Shown here: in pieces, positions 7,443 to 16,378 of the stretch
How positions within the stretch are numbered: the stretch's first letter is position 1
Layout: every line of letters begins with the position of its first letter
Assembly (NCBI RefSeq): GCF_002327105.1
Contig: NZ_CP023406.1
Coordinates: 3,286,001-3,350,000, forward strand
DNA length: 64,000 nt
DNA from: Luteimonas chenhongjianii
Lineage (GTDB): Bacteria > Pseudomonadota > Gammaproteobacteria > Xanthomonadales > Xanthomonadaceae
Direction: 5' to 3'
Position numbers and translations under genes: made by a program
The notes under the pieces: model-generated
Databases searched by the model: none
What the model was told of the DNA's origin: nothing
What the model saw: the letters and a program-made list of their open reading frames with translations, nothing else

Positions 7443-9152
7443 TCAGTGGCCGACCACACGCAGCACTTCTTCCACCGTCGTCAGCCCCTGCCACGCCTTC
7501 AACAGTCCGTCGTCCCGGAGGAAACGGTGTCCTTGGCCCTTGGCCAACACTTTCATGTCCTCAACGCTCGCCCCGGAAACGATCAGATGCCGCATCTCGT
7601 CGTCGACCGGGATCATCTCGTAGATGCCCAGCCGCCCGCGATAGCCCGTACCCAGGCACTCCGGGCAACCCACGGCCTCGCGGAACGCTGGCGCCAGACC
7701 CTCCAGCACGCGTTCGGCATGCCCGGAAACTTCCGCCAGAATTCCTTCCGGGATCGAAGCCGCCGGGCGCGAACAGCTGCACAGGCGGCGTACCAGACGC
7801 TGTGCCTGTACGGCGCGAACCGGAGTCGCGACGAGAAAGGGCTCCACACCCATGTCGACCAATCGGGTGAATGCGCTGATCGCGCTGTTGGTGTGAAGGG
7901 TCGAGAGCACCAGATGCCCAGTCAGCGCAGCCTGGACCGCGATCTCCGCGGTCTCGAGGTCACGGATCTCGCCGATCATGATGACGTCGGGATCCTGTCG
8001 CAGGATCGACCGCAACGCGCTGGCGAATGTCAGGCCGATGTCCGCATGCGCCTGGATCTGGGTGATCGCCGGAAGGCGGAACTCGACCGGATCCTCGACG
8101 GTGATGATTTTCTTCAGACCATCGTTCGCCGCGGCGAGGGCCGCGTACAAGGTCGTGGATTTGCCCGAGCCCGTCGGGCCGGTGACCAGCACGATGCCAT
8201 TGGCCTCCCGGGTCCAGGCTTCCATCAAGGCGAGGTGGTCGCGCTCGAAGCCGAGTCGGGCAAGGCCCAGGTCCTTGCGCTCCTTCGGCAGCAGACGCAT
8301 CACGATCGACTCGCCGTAGACGCCCGGCAAGGCCGACACACGGATATCCATCTCCTGACCACCGACACGCGTGCTGAGCCTGCCGTCCTGCGGAAGCCGC
8401 CGCTCGGCGATGTCCATGCCCGAGATCAGCTTGAGCCTGGAAGCCACAGCGTCGAAGCGCTGCCGCGGAAGACTGAGACGCGCATGCAGGACACCATCGA
8501 TCCTGAAACGCACCGAGAAGCTGCGCTCCTCCGGCTCGATATGGATGTCCGAGGCCCGCTGCTCGACCGCCTGGGCCATCAGATTGTTCACGAGTTCGAC
8601 GATAGGCGCTTCCTCGGCCATCTCGCGCAAGCTCGCCGCATCCCCTCCGGCGTCGGCAGCAACACCCCGCCGCGCCAGCCCATCGAGGAGGCGGTCGACG
8701 TCCTGCGACCGGGCCAGGCAGTACACCGGCCGGCGACCCGGAAGCGCGTGGCGCATCAGTTCCCGCAGGACCGGATCCAGCGGATCGCGGCTTCCGCAAT
8801 GCACCTCGCCGTCCACCGACATCCACAGCAGTACGCCGCGATCGACCAGCCAGTCCGCACCTGCGGATACTTGATCGGCCGCCGCAGCAAGCGCGTCATC
8901 GTCGGGCAAGGGCAGATCGACACCCAATACAGGCAACTGCAGCTGCTGACCCAGGGCGGCCAGGAGGTTGTCCTCGCTGAGCGCGCCCGTACGGATAAGT
9001 ACGCTGCCCAACCGGCCGCCGATGCGCCCCTGCAAATCCAGCGCTCGGGCAAGATCCGACTCACCGATGAGACCCTGGGCTATCAGCAGCTCACCCAGCC
9101 GTCCGGTCTGGCACGGCAAGGCCGCGGATCGTTGGGGCGCTGCTGTCTCCAT
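7443..9152 (-). CDS. gspE: Type II secretion ATPase GspE
   Basis: The cytoplasmic hexameric ATPase powering type II secretion, 569 residues with this start. It has an N-terminal GspE_N domain, Walker A GPTGSGKST (325-333), Asp box ITVEDPVEF (350-358), Walker B DPDVIMIGEIRD (387-398) and His box TGHLVLSTLHT (411-421). The zinc element has CPEC as its second pair (496, 499), but the first pair reads CSC (458, 460) rather than the usual CxxC. The frame is open to a GTG at 9209. I prefer ATG 9152 because GGAGAG lies just upstream, and a -10-like TAGAAT (9215-9220) would place the transcript start after the GTG. First gene of the operon. Confidence 0.95.
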   Translation of the reverse strand: METAAPQRSAALPCQTGRLGELLIAQGLIGESDLARALDLQGRIGGRLGSVLIRTGALSEDNLLAALGQQLQLPVLGVDLPLPDDDALAAAADQVSAGADWLVDRGVLLWMSVDGEVHCGSRDPLDPVLRELMRHALPGRRPVYCLARSQDVDRLLDGLARRGVAADAGGDAASLREMAEEAPIVELVNNLMAQAVEQRASDIHIEPEERSFSVRFRIDGVLHARLSLPRQRFDAVASRLKLISGMDIAERRLPQDGRLSTRVGGQEMDIRVSALPGVYGESIVMRLLPKERKDLGLARLGFERDHLALMEAWTREANGIVLVTGPTGSGKSTTLYAALAAANDGLKKIITVEDPVEFRLPAITQIQAHADIGLTFASALRSILRQDPDVIMIGEIRDLETAEIAVQAALTGHLVLSTLHTNSAISAFTRLVDMGVEPFLVATPVRAVQAQRLVRRLCSCSRPAASIPEGILAEVSGHAERVLEGLAPAFREAVGCPECLGTGYRGRLGIYEMIPVDDEMRHLIVSGASVEDMKVLAKGQGHRFLRDDGLLKAWQGLTTVEEVLRVVGH

Positions 9153-9214
9153 CATCTCTCCGGTTTCCGTGGCCGGCGGAGCCTCCACGCGTCTGAATCC
9201 TGCGGTCACAAAAA

Positions 9215-9220
9215 ATTCTA
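9215..9220 (-). promoter_or_regulatory. Candidate -10 element for the gsp operon
   Basis: TAGAAT on the minus strand, 63 bp upstream of the chosen gspE start, matches five of six bases of the sigma-70 -10 consensus. It sits in an A/T-rich patch in otherwise GC-rich DNA. The best upstream hexamer, TTACGT at 16 bp, is a poor -35. It would give a leader of about 55 nt. The long divergent gap to 9509 is the only sizeable intergenic stretch upstream of the operon. Confidence 0.35.
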
Positions 9221-9508
9221 TCGGGTTGCCACGATCACGTAACCCACAACCGAAACATCATGTTGCAAAAAAACTAAAGTTCCGTTTTCACGCCGCATCC
9301 ATTGACGCAAGTTAAGCCGTCAGTTAGCTTCACGCCCGCAGTTCGCGGTCCAAGGGGGAGGAGGCTCGGCGTCGCCGGGGTCTTCTTTAACGTGAGACGC
9401 GCCAGCCACGGACAGCTTCGTTCATGCAGGGCCCGGTACCAGGCCTGCGGCATGTTCAGGCGCGACTGCGACCACTTATTTCACACAAGTTCCAACAGGA
9501 GTTACGAC

Positions 9509-10918
9509 ATGTCGAAATACACCAAGAAGACCCTGGCCGTTGCGCTCGTCGCAGCGCTCACCATCCCGGCCGCAGCGTTCGCGTTCCAGCTGCAGACCGA
9601 CGGCGACCAGACCCCGGAAGCGATCGCCTCGCAGCTGGGTCTCGAAGTCACCATGAGCGAGCCGGTCGAGTTCGTGACGCAGATCCGCGACGTCATCATC
9701 GGCCGCACCACCGGCTTCCAGGTGCTGGTCACGCTGGAAGACGGCGCCCAGTTCAATGGCGCGCCCACCCTCACCGCGGGCGACGGCCTGACGGGCGGCT
9801 GGGACGTGCAACTTGCCGCCGGCGGCACCGATGGCAGCATCGACGCCCAGTTCACCGTTTCGCCGACCGCGCCGGCCTCGACCGTGTCCGAAGGCGTGAT
9901 CCTGCAGTTCGCTGAGCTCGCACTGCAGAACGTCCGCACCACTGGCACGACCCGCCTGTCGGTCCAGCTGCGCGACCCGGTCAGCGGCGCCCAGCTGCAT
10001 GCTGCGACCCGCGAGATCATCTCGCGCAACAACGGCCTTGAGATCAGCTGCGAGCCGACCGTGAACCCGGACCGCATCGACGTGGGCGGCGAAAACCCGA
10101 AGGCGCTCTTCGTCGAGTATCAGGGCGCTTCAGGTTATCCGATCGGCGAAGGCAGCCAGACCACCACGGATCTCGGCCAGATCGACTTCGCCGCCACCAG
10201 CGGCTTCAGCTTCACTGATGAGACCACGCTGAACTCGCAGATTGCGGGCAACTTCGCCGGCTTCACCAACGTCTTCCTCTCGGTTGACGGCGAAGGCGGC
10301 ACCTGCTCCAACGAAGTGGCCGCGTATGTGATCAACGATGCCGGCACGCTGGCGACTCTGGAAGACGACGGCGTGTTCGAGGGTGCCGGCGGCACCGCGA
10401 CGCTCTGCGTCACCGTCGATGGTGAGACCCCGATCGCTGCCCAGACCTTCCAGGTCACGAATGGTGTCGACGGCAACTGGTCGGCCTCCGCCTGCCCGGT
10501 CGCCCCGCTGCAGTACAACGGCTCGGTGGTCAAGGTCTATCACGTCAACCCGGCCGGCAACACCACGGCGCAGTCGTTCGTGCGCGTGATGAACCCGTCG
10601 TTGAGCGCTGGTCGCGTGACCATCACCGGTATCGACGACGCCGGCAACACGAGCCAGGGCGCGGTCTCCTTCGACCTGCCGTCGCGTGGTTCGATGCAGA
10701 TCAACTCCGAGGATCTCGAGAACGGCAACGCCGGCAAGGGCCTGACCGGCTCGCTCGGTGACGGCGTTGGCAAGTGGCGCCTCGAAGTGACCGGCGAGTT
10801 CCAGGGCATGCTGGTCCAGGGCCTGAACCGCAACACCACCAACGGCACGGTCACCAACCTGACCGACGCCGATGGCGAATTCGAGCAGCGCCTGCTGCAC
10901 GAAGGCGGCGGCTTCTGA
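9509..10918 (+). CDS. Secreted protein of unknown function, divergent from the type II secretion operon
   Basis: 469 residues. The ATG at 9509 has a strong ribosome binding site (AGGAG, 8 bp upstream); a longer open frame to 9302 is leader DNA. A Sec signal peptide (about residues 1-27, TLAVALVAALTIPAAAFA) is followed by an acidic, Gly/Thr-rich body with four cysteines, which could form two disulfides. The C-terminal part (about 330-460) contains SFVRVMNPSLSAGRVTITG, GDGVGKWRLEV and NTTNGTVTNLTD, a pattern I recognise from secreted proteins of related gammaproteobacteria, without known function. Codon use is strongly biased (GGC, ACC, CTG, AAC), suggesting high expression. Its place beside gspE makes it a candidate type II substrate (inference). 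Confidence 0.85.
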   Translation: MSKYTKKTLAVALVAALTIPAAAFAFQLQTDGDQTPEAIASQLGLEVTMSEPVEFVTQIRDVIIGRTTGFQVLVTLEDGAQFNGAPTLTAGDGLTGGWDVQLAAGGTDGSIDAQFTVSPTAPASTVSEGVILQFAELALQNVRTTGTTRLSVQLRDPVSGAQLHAATREIISRNNGLEISCEPTVNPDRIDVGGENPKALFVEYQGASGYPIGEGSQTTTDLGQIDFAATSGFSFTDETTLNSQIAGNFAGFTNVFLSVDGEGGTCSNEVAAYVINDAGTLATLEDDGVFEGAGGTATLCVTVDGETPIAAQTFQVTNGVDGNWSASACPVAPLQYNGSVVKVYHVNPAGNTTAQSFVRVMNPSLSAGRVTITGIDDAGNTSQGAVSFDLPSRGSMQINSEDLENGNAGKGLTGSLGDGVGKWRLEVTGEFQGMLVQGLNRNTTNGTVTNLTDADGEFEQRLLHEGGGF

Positions 10919-10943
10919 TCTTCGATCAGGTTTGAGTGACACG

Positions 10944-10971
10944 ACGGGCGGCCTTCGGGCCGCCCGTTTTT
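10944..10971 (+). terminator. Rho-independent terminator after the secreted protein gene
   Basis: A perfect 10-bp stem (ACGGGCGGCC / GGCCGCCCGT) with the stable TTCG tetraloop is followed by TTTTTG. It starts 25 bp after the stop codon. Confidence 0.93.
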
Positions 10972-11180
10972 GTTTGCGGAACGTGCGAAAGAGCCAACGC
11001 GCGTGATGCGGTATTACCACGAGGGCCAACCCGCAGGCGCGGGTCAATGTCGAAGCCAGTGCACTTTGGGCGTAAACGACGCGCCACATCCTCACCCGCC
11101 GGTACTCCCTGACTCAGAACTTTGTTGCGTCGCGCGCCCGCTTTGCTAGGATCGCGAACTCCCTCTTGCGAGTCGCCCTC

Positions 11181-11699
11181 ATGATCCAGCGCCCCTACCC
11201 TTTCCTTGTTGCGACAGTCGCTGCGATTGCGCTGGCGGCCTGCTCCCCGGAAGCGCCACCTGCACCGCCGCAGACGGACGACGCCAGGACCGAGACCGAA
11301 GCGACGCAGGCGCAACCGGGTGCCAACTCCAGCTGGAGTACCGATCCCGCTGACGATCCCAATGCCTATGTGCCTACCGAGGTCGCTGCCGACGCAGTGC
11401 TGGTAGGTAGCTCGCGTGACGCCTCGGGCCGGGCCACCGGCGCCAAGCCGGTATACGCCCAGGGCGATACAGTCCACGCCAGTGCGCCCCTCAAGGGTGC
11501 GCAGCCGGGCGCGAAGTTCGACGTCTACTGGACGTTCCAGGATGGACAGACCCACAAGATGGAGTCGAAGACCGGTGCAACGGGCGACTACGTGAGCTTC
11601 GAGTTCGCATCTGCCGATGGCATGGTTGCGGGCAACTACAACGTGCAGATCGACGCGAACGGAATCCCGCTCGGCATCGCCGAGTTCCGCGTCGAGTAG
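11181..11699 (+). CDS. Lipoprotein of unknown function
   Basis: 172 residues from ATG 11181. The signal peptide ends in a lipobox (LAAC, cysteine about residue 21). A Pro/Thr/Glu-rich linker follows, then a beta-rich domain (SSRDASGRATGAKPVYAQGDTV, FDVYWTFQDGQTHK, GNYNVQIDANGIPLGIAEF) that looks like a small immunoglobulin-like fold. A TTG five codons upstream (11166) is in frame but less likely. A promoter-like TTGCGT-N16-TAGGAT at 11125-11152 would give a short leader. I do not recognise a function; it is monocistronic between the O-antigen export genes and the secreted protein. Confidence 0.82.
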   Translation: MIQRPYPFLVATVAAIALAACSPEAPPAPPQTDDARTETEATQAQPGANSSWSTDPADDPNAYVPTEVAADAVLVGSSRDASGRATGAKPVYAQGDTVHASAPLKGAQPGAKFDVYWTFQDGQTHKMESKTGATGDYVSFEFASADGMVAGNYNVQIDANGIPLGIAEFRVE

Positions 11700-11709
11700 G
11701 ACCGCTCCA

Positions 11710-11733
11710 CGTGCGTGCGTGCGTGCGTGCGTG
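11710..11733. repeat. Tetranucleotide tandem repeat (CGTG)x6
   Basis: Six perfect copies of CGTG begin 11 bp after the stop codon of the lipoprotein gene. They are not inside a coding region I support. Such runs are prone to slipped-strand length change. The rest of 11734-11862 shows nothing I can assign. Confidence 0.9.
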
Positions 11734-11862
11734 GAATGCTGCGCGCGGTATGACAGCCGTGCCGGATTTGCTTACCGGTCCGGCCCTCGCGGAGGAGCGC
11801 GCCGACGACCCACCCGCGGGTCTGGCGTCATACCCTGCCCGCGCCTCGCCGCACGGCCCGGT

Positions 11863-12978
11863 TCAGACGCTGCCCGGGTCATCGCCATGACCCATGGGCC
11901 CTTGCGGTGAGCTCACCGGAGCCTTGTCCCGCAGCGCTTCCAGTTCCGCGACAAGGGTATCCGCCCAGCGCGATCTGGCATCGAAGGCCTGCACGAGCGC
12001 TTCGTAGTCCTGCGTGGCTTTCAGTCGCGCCTGGTCGGCCTCGATCGCCCAGCTCGTACGTTCGTCGAGTTCGGCCTGCAGGGCCGCCAACTGTTCCGCC
12101 AGCCTCACCACTTCCTGATCCAGAGCAACGGCCCAGCGGCTCCTTTCCTCGTGTTCCCGCTGCAGCCTGCGATGGGCTCGACCGAGCTCGGAGAACTGGC
12201 GGTCGATGTCCGAGGCCCACAGCGCCACGCCCTGATAGCGTGCGTAGAGGTCGACCGCACGGTCCAGATAGACGGAGGGCGGCAGCTCCGGCAGCGTACA
12301 GCCCTCGCCCCCGCAGACCGCGACGTAATACATCACGGACTCGAGGTTTGCAGATTCGAAACGCAGGCTCGCGCCTTCCCCACGGGTGACGGCCTGGTAG
12401 ACCTGCTCGCCCGCCGAATCCGGGAGGATGAAGGAGCCCGTGGCCAGCCGCTGTCCATACAGGCGTATTGCGCCGAACTGCGATTCGAGCAGTCCGACGA
12501 ACTCCGACAGATCGAGTTCCTTGACGTGGAATTCGTTCCGGTAATTCCGTGCGTCGGAGTAGACAGGGCGGTTTGGCGAGGAGATCACGAGCACGCCGTC
12601 TGCCCTCAGCACCCGACGCAGCTCCGCGATCATGGTGGTCTGTTCGGCCAGATGCTCGATGGTTTCGTACGAGACCACCACATCGAAGGATGCATCCGGG
12701 AAGGGGATCGCAGTTGCGCTGCCCTGCTGGAACACCAGATTGGACACGCTCGCGTACGCCTGCCTGGCATGTTCGATTGCGTCCCCGGACAGGTCGACGC
12801 CTACGACCTCGCTGGCCTCGGCGGCCAGCAGCGCCGCGCCGTAGCCCTCGCCGCAGGCGACGTCGAGCACACGTCGCCCCTTTACCAGTGAACGGCACCA
12901 GCCGTAGCGATGCCAGTGCTCGTAGGCGATCTCACCGTCTTCGGAGGGAACGAAGCGCTCGCCGGTGAACTCGATCAT
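11863..12978 (-). CDS. SAM-dependent methyltransferase with C-terminal coiled coil (WbdD-like position)
   Basis: 371 residues. The N-terminal half is a class I methyltransferase: motif I VLDVACGEGYGAALL (about 37-51), acidic strand end VVGVDLSG, FDVVVSYETIEHL and a post-motif LRADGVLVISSPN. From about residue 255 to 355 it is a heptad-rich coiled coil with repeats of the form (E/D)xRxxWA (ERSRWAVALDQE, ERTSWAIEADQA, ARSRWADTLVAE). It overlaps wzt by 4 bp. In ABC-exported O antigens with a Wzt carbohydrate-binding domain, a coiled-coil methyltransferase caps the chain end and sets chain length (WbdD). I infer the same kind of role here; no kinase domain is present. Confidence 0.85.
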   Translation of the reverse strand: MIEFTGERFVPSEDGEIAYEHWHRYGWCRSLVKGRRVLDVACGEGYGAALLAAEASEVVGVDLSGDAIEHARQAYASVSNLVFQQGSATAIPFPDASFDVVVSYETIEHLAEQTTMIAELRRVLRADGVLVISSPNRPVYSDARNYRNEFHVKELDLSEFVGLLESQFGAIRLYGQRLATGSFILPDSAGEQVYQAVTRGEGASLRFESANLESVMYYVAVCGGEGCTLPELPPSVYLDRAVDLYARYQGVALWASDIDRQFSELGRAHRRLQREHEERSRWAVALDQEVVRLAEQLAALQAELDERTSWAIEADQARLKATQDYEALVQAFDARSRWADTLVAELEALRDKAPVSSPQGPMGHGDDPGSV

Positions 12979-14333
12979 GTCAGTGCCACTTCCGCGTCGA
13001 TGGCGAGCATAGGGAGGCCGACCAGGCCGTGCCGCATGGTTTCGTCGAGCGCCCGGAACTCCAGCGCGTCGTGGACCCAGTGCTGCTGGGTGTGTTCGTC
13101 CTGGTCCCCCGAGGCCACGGCTGCATCGATCATGTAGGACCCCGAGGGCATGAACGGCATCCGGAAGGTGAAGGCTGCGCGAAGCGTCTCACCCGCGTTG
13201 CCGGACAGGGGGGCATCACGATATGCCAGGAACGTATTGTCCCCGAACAGGCGTTGCCCGAGCCTGTCCTTGACGTAGAAGCCGACGATCAGTTGCTGCA
13301 AGGGCTCGCGCAGTTTCGCGGTCACGACGAGTCGGACGACTTCGCCGCCTTCGAACACCGAGATCCGTGCGCCTTCTTCGTTCTCCAGCGCCACGGACTC
13401 GATCCGGGCCGCCTGCGCGCCGAACTCGGTACCCACCTGCTCGGGGTCGAACTCGAACAGTGCGAACCGGTTGCGGACTCCGACCTCCCGGAAAAGTTCG
13501 GCCCGCACGTCCATATCGGGCCGGACCTCGCGGCGCTTGCGCTCGACCCTCACCTCCGCGCCCGCACCCTGCCGCGACACGGCATGCTGCTCGGCCATGT
13601 AGGCTTCCATCACGTCCTGGGCGGCGCCCTGCATCCGGATACGCCCTGCGTCGAGCCAGATTGCGCGACGACACAGGTTCACGACCGCAGCTGCGTCGTG
13701 ACTGACGAAAAGCAGCGTTCCCCTCTGCTGGAAGCGCCGCAGGAAACGCATGCACTTCTGCGCGAAAAATGCGTCTCCCACCGAGAGTGCTTCGTCGATG
13801 ATCAGCACGTCCGCGTCCACGTGGGCAACGACCGCGAATGCGAGCCGCACGGCCATGCCACTTGAATAGCTGCGTACCGGCTGGTCGATGAAATCGCCGA
13901 TCTCGGCGAATGCGAGGATGTCGTCAATGCGCGCGGCGACCTGCTCGCGCGTCAACCCGAGAATGGCCGCGTTGAGGTAGACGTTTTCGCGCCCGGTGAA
14001 GTCCGGATCGAACCCGCTCCCCAACTCGAGCAGGGCCGCCACCTTGCCCCCCACCCGTACCGCGCCCCGCGTCGGGGACAGGGTGCCGGCGATGATCTGG
14101 AGCAGCGTGGATTTGCCGGACCCGTTTCTTCCTATGATGCCAACGGTCTCCCCACGGCGGATCTCGAGGTCGACCGCGTGCAGTGCCGTGAACTCGTCCT
14201 TGCCTTCACTCGTCCGCCCCGACAACGCCTGCCACAGCCGCCGCGAGGGGCGATCGTAGCGGCGGTAGGATTTGCATACGCCGGTCGCCGAGATCATCAG
14301 GTCGGCTTGGCCTAGAACAGTGTCAGAGCACAT
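12975..14333 (-). CDS. wzt: O-antigen/polysaccharide ABC exporter ATP-binding protein Wzt with C-terminal sugar-binding domain
   Basis: 452 residues from ATG 14333, which overlaps wzm by 11 bp; the frame is open to 14369. ATPase motifs are Walker A GRNGSGKST (68-76), signature YSSGM (156-160), Walker B VLIIDEALSVGD (176-187) and the switch histidine in SHD (212). The extra domain of about 190 residues (about 255-452, beta-rich: IESVALENEEGARISVFEGGEV, GFYVKDRLGQRLFGDNTF) matches the Wzt C-terminal domain that reads the modified chain terminus. It works with Wzm to move the polymer across the inner membrane, and the capping methyltransferase gene follows directly. Confidence 0.94.
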   Translation of the reverse strand: MCSDTVLGQADLMISATGVCKSYRRYDRPSRRLWQALSGRTSEGKDEFTALHAVDLEIRRGETVGIIGRNGSGKSTLLQIIAGTLSPTRGAVRVGGKVAALLELGSGFDPDFTGRENVYLNAAILGLTREQVAARIDDILAFAEIGDFIDQPVRSYSSGMAVRLAFAVVAHVDADVLIIDEALSVGDAFFAQKCMRFLRRFQQRGTLLFVSHDAAAVVNLCRRAIWLDAGRIRMQGAAQDVMEAYMAEQHAVSRQGAGAEVRVERKRREVRPDMDVRAELFREVGVRNRFALFEFDPEQVGTEFGAQAARIESVALENEEGARISVFEGGEVVRLVVTAKLREPLQQLIVGFYVKDRLGQRLFGDNTFLAYRDAPLSGNAGETLRAAFTFRMPFMPSGSYMIDAAVASGDQDEHTQQHWVHDALEFRALDETMRHGLVGLPMLAIDAEVALT

Positions 14334-15117
14334 CGGCGAAGCCCGTTTGCAATCGACGGAACACCCCATATGCGACCGCTGTGAACCCGCAGGCTACTGC
14401 GGAATACCAAGACAGGGCGCTCCAGTCGGGGAGCCTGCCCCAGATCACCACGTCCCGCACCTGATCGATGATCAATGTCAGCGGGTTCAGCTCGAAAACG
14501 ATCCGGTACGACTCGGGGATGGACTCGAGCGGAACGATTGCCGACGAAAGAAACAGCATGGCGGTGGCCGCGACGCCTGCAACCTGGCCGATGTCGCGCA
14601 GGTAGACACCGAGCGCGGATACCATCCATACAACGCCTACAGACAGCACAATGAGCGGGATCAGCACGATCGGCAGCAGCAATGCGGTCGCGTGAACCTG
14701 GCCGCTCCACCAGGCGTTGAGCAACAGCAGGACCAGGAGATTCATCATCAGATGAAACGTTGCGGCCAACACCGTGGTCCAGCCGAAGATCTCGATCGGG
14801 AACACCACGCGCTTGACATACGCACTTCTTCCCACGATGAGCAACGGAGCGCGGACAAGGCATTCGGCAAAGAACGCGTGCACCGTCAGCCCGGCAAACA
14901 GGATGAGTGCGAATTCGATCGTTGATCCGCTTGTGCCAGGCCAGCGGCTTTTCAGAATGAAACCGAAGGCAAGCGTATAGACCAGCAGCAAGAGGAAGGG
15001 ACTGATCAGCGACCACAGCATGCCGAAGCTGGCGCCTCGATAACGCCCCTGGATGTCACGCCTCGTCAGTTCGAACGCGAGTACCCGGTGACGGCCAAAC
15101 GCGGAGAGGATCGCCAT
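14323..15117 (-). CDS. wzm: O-antigen/polysaccharide ABC exporter permease Wzm
   Basis: A 264-residue ABC-2 type permease with about six membrane helices. The N-terminal amphipathic segment LTRRDIQGRYRGASFGMLWSLISP is typical of this exporter family, and the C-terminal FELNPLTLIIDQVRDVVIWG is also conserved. It starts immediately after the metB stop (0 bp gap) and overlaps wzt, so the exporter may be read from the cbs/metB side. Wzm/Wzt beside metB matches one end of the Xanthomonas LPS locus. Confidence 0.93.
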   Translation of the reverse strand: MAILSAFGRHRVLAFELTRRDIQGRYRGASFGMLWSLISPFLLLLVYTLAFGFILKSRWPGTSGSTIEFALILFAGLTVHAFFAECLVRAPLLIVGRSAYVKRVVFPIEIFGWTTVLAATFHLMMNLLVLLLLNAWWSGQVHATALLLPIVLIPLIVLSVGVVWMVSALGVYLRDIGQVAGVAATAMLFLSSAIVPLESIPESYRIVFELNPLTLIIDQVRDVVIWGRLPDWSALSWYSAVACGFTAVAYGVFRRLQTGFADVL

Positions 15118-16299
15118 TCAACGATCCGTCTGCAGGGCGCGCTCGAGATCCGCGCGCAGGTCCTCGAACCCCTCGACACCCACGCTCAATCGCACCAGAT
15201 CATCCGCTATCCCGAGCGTCGCGCGCCGCTCCACCGGCACCGACGCATGCGTCATCACCGCGGGGTGGTTCACCAGGCTCTCCACGCCACCCAGCGACTC
15301 GGCCAGGGTGAACAGCTCGGTGCGCTCGCAGAAGCGCTTGGCCGCTTCGAATCCACCCTTGATGCGCACCGAGATGATGCCGCCGAAGCCGTCCATCTGG
15401 CGTTTGGCAAGCGCATGCTGGGGGTGCGACGCGAGGCCGGGGTAGATCACCTGCTCGACTGCGGCATGACCATCGAGGAATTCGGCCAGCGCCTGCGCAT
15501 TCTCGCAGTGGGCCTTCATTCGCAGGTGCAGGGTCTTCAGGCCACGCAGCGCGAGGAAGCTGTCGAACGGTCCCTGCACTGCACCGGCTGAGTTCTGCAG
15601 GAACGCCAACTGCTCGCCGAGTTCGGCGTTGTCGCCGACCACGAGCATGCCGCCGACCATGTCGGAGTGCCCGTTGAGGTACTTGGTCGCCGAGTGCATG
15701 ACGATGTCGGCGCCGTGCTCGATCGGGCGCTGCAGGATCGGCGAGGCGAAGGTGTTGTCGACCACGACGATCAGGCCGCGCGCATGCGCGATGTCGGCAA
15801 TCGCCCGGATGTCGACGATCTTGAGCATCGGATTGGTCGGCGTCTCGATCCAGACCAGCTTCGTCTTCGGCGTGATCGCAGCCTCGAAGGCGGCCGGATC
15901 GGTCATGTCGACATAGCTGAAGGAGAGGCCGGCGCTGCGCGTGCGCACGCGCTCGAACAGGCGGTAGCTGCCGCCGTAGAGGTCATCCATCGCGATGACG
16001 TGGTCGCCGCTGTCGAGCAGTTCGAGCAGGGTCGCCGTCGCGGCCATGCCGGAGGCGAATGCGAAGCCGCGGGTACCGCCTTCCAGACCCGCCACGCAGC
16101 GCTCGTAGGCGAAGCGCGTGGGGTTGTGGGTGCGCGAGTACTCGAAGCCCTGGTGTTCGCCAGGGCTGGATTGCGCGTAGGTCGAGGTCGCGTAGATCGG
16201 CGGCATCACCGCGCCGGTCGACGGATCGGGCGACTGCCCGGCATGGATCGCCAGGGTAGCGAGCGCGAAATCGCGGCGCTCGGAATTGGAATCGGACAT
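15118..16299 (-). CDS. metB: Cystathionine gamma-synthase/gamma-lyase family PLP enzyme
   Basis: 393 residues of the Cys/Met-metabolism PLP family. The Schiff-base lysine lies in SATKYLNGHSDMVGG (about residues 208-212), with substrate and phosphate contacts in YSRTHNPTRFAYE, ASGMAAT and VVVDNTFASP. With cbs upstream it could run reverse transsulfuration (lyase) or methionine synthesis (synthase); sequence alone does not separate these, and metB is the name used at the equivalent Xanthomonas locus. It is 79 bp downstream of cbs and touches wzm. Confidence 0.93.
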   Translation of the reverse strand: MSDSNSERRDFALATLAIHAGQSPDPSTGAVMPPIYATSTYAQSSPGEHQGFEYSRTHNPTRFAYERCVAGLEGGTRGFAFASGMAATATLLELLDSGDHVIAMDDLYGGSYRLFERVRTRSAGLSFSYVDMTDPAAFEAAITPKTKLVWIETPTNPMLKIVDIRAIADIAHARGLIVVVDNTFASPILQRPIEHGADIVMHSATKYLNGHSDMVGGMLVVGDNAELGEQLAFLQNSAGAVQGPFDSFLALRGLKTLHLRMKAHCENAQALAEFLDGHAAVEQVIYPGLASHPQHALAKRQMDGFGGIISVRIKGGFEAAKRFCERTELFTLAESLGGVESLVNHPAVMTHASVPVERRATLGIADDLVRLSVGVEGFEDLRADLERALQTDR

Positions 16300-16378
16300 G
16301 GGGGCTTCCTGGAAAGACGGGGGATTCTAGTCGACTGGACTGAACGGCCAGCTCAAGACCGGGACGCGGCCACGCTGC

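Noticed and set aside
9302..9508. Upstream extension of the secreted protein gene
   Set aside because: ATG 9509 has a strong AGGAG and directly starts a signal peptide; the extension would bury it.
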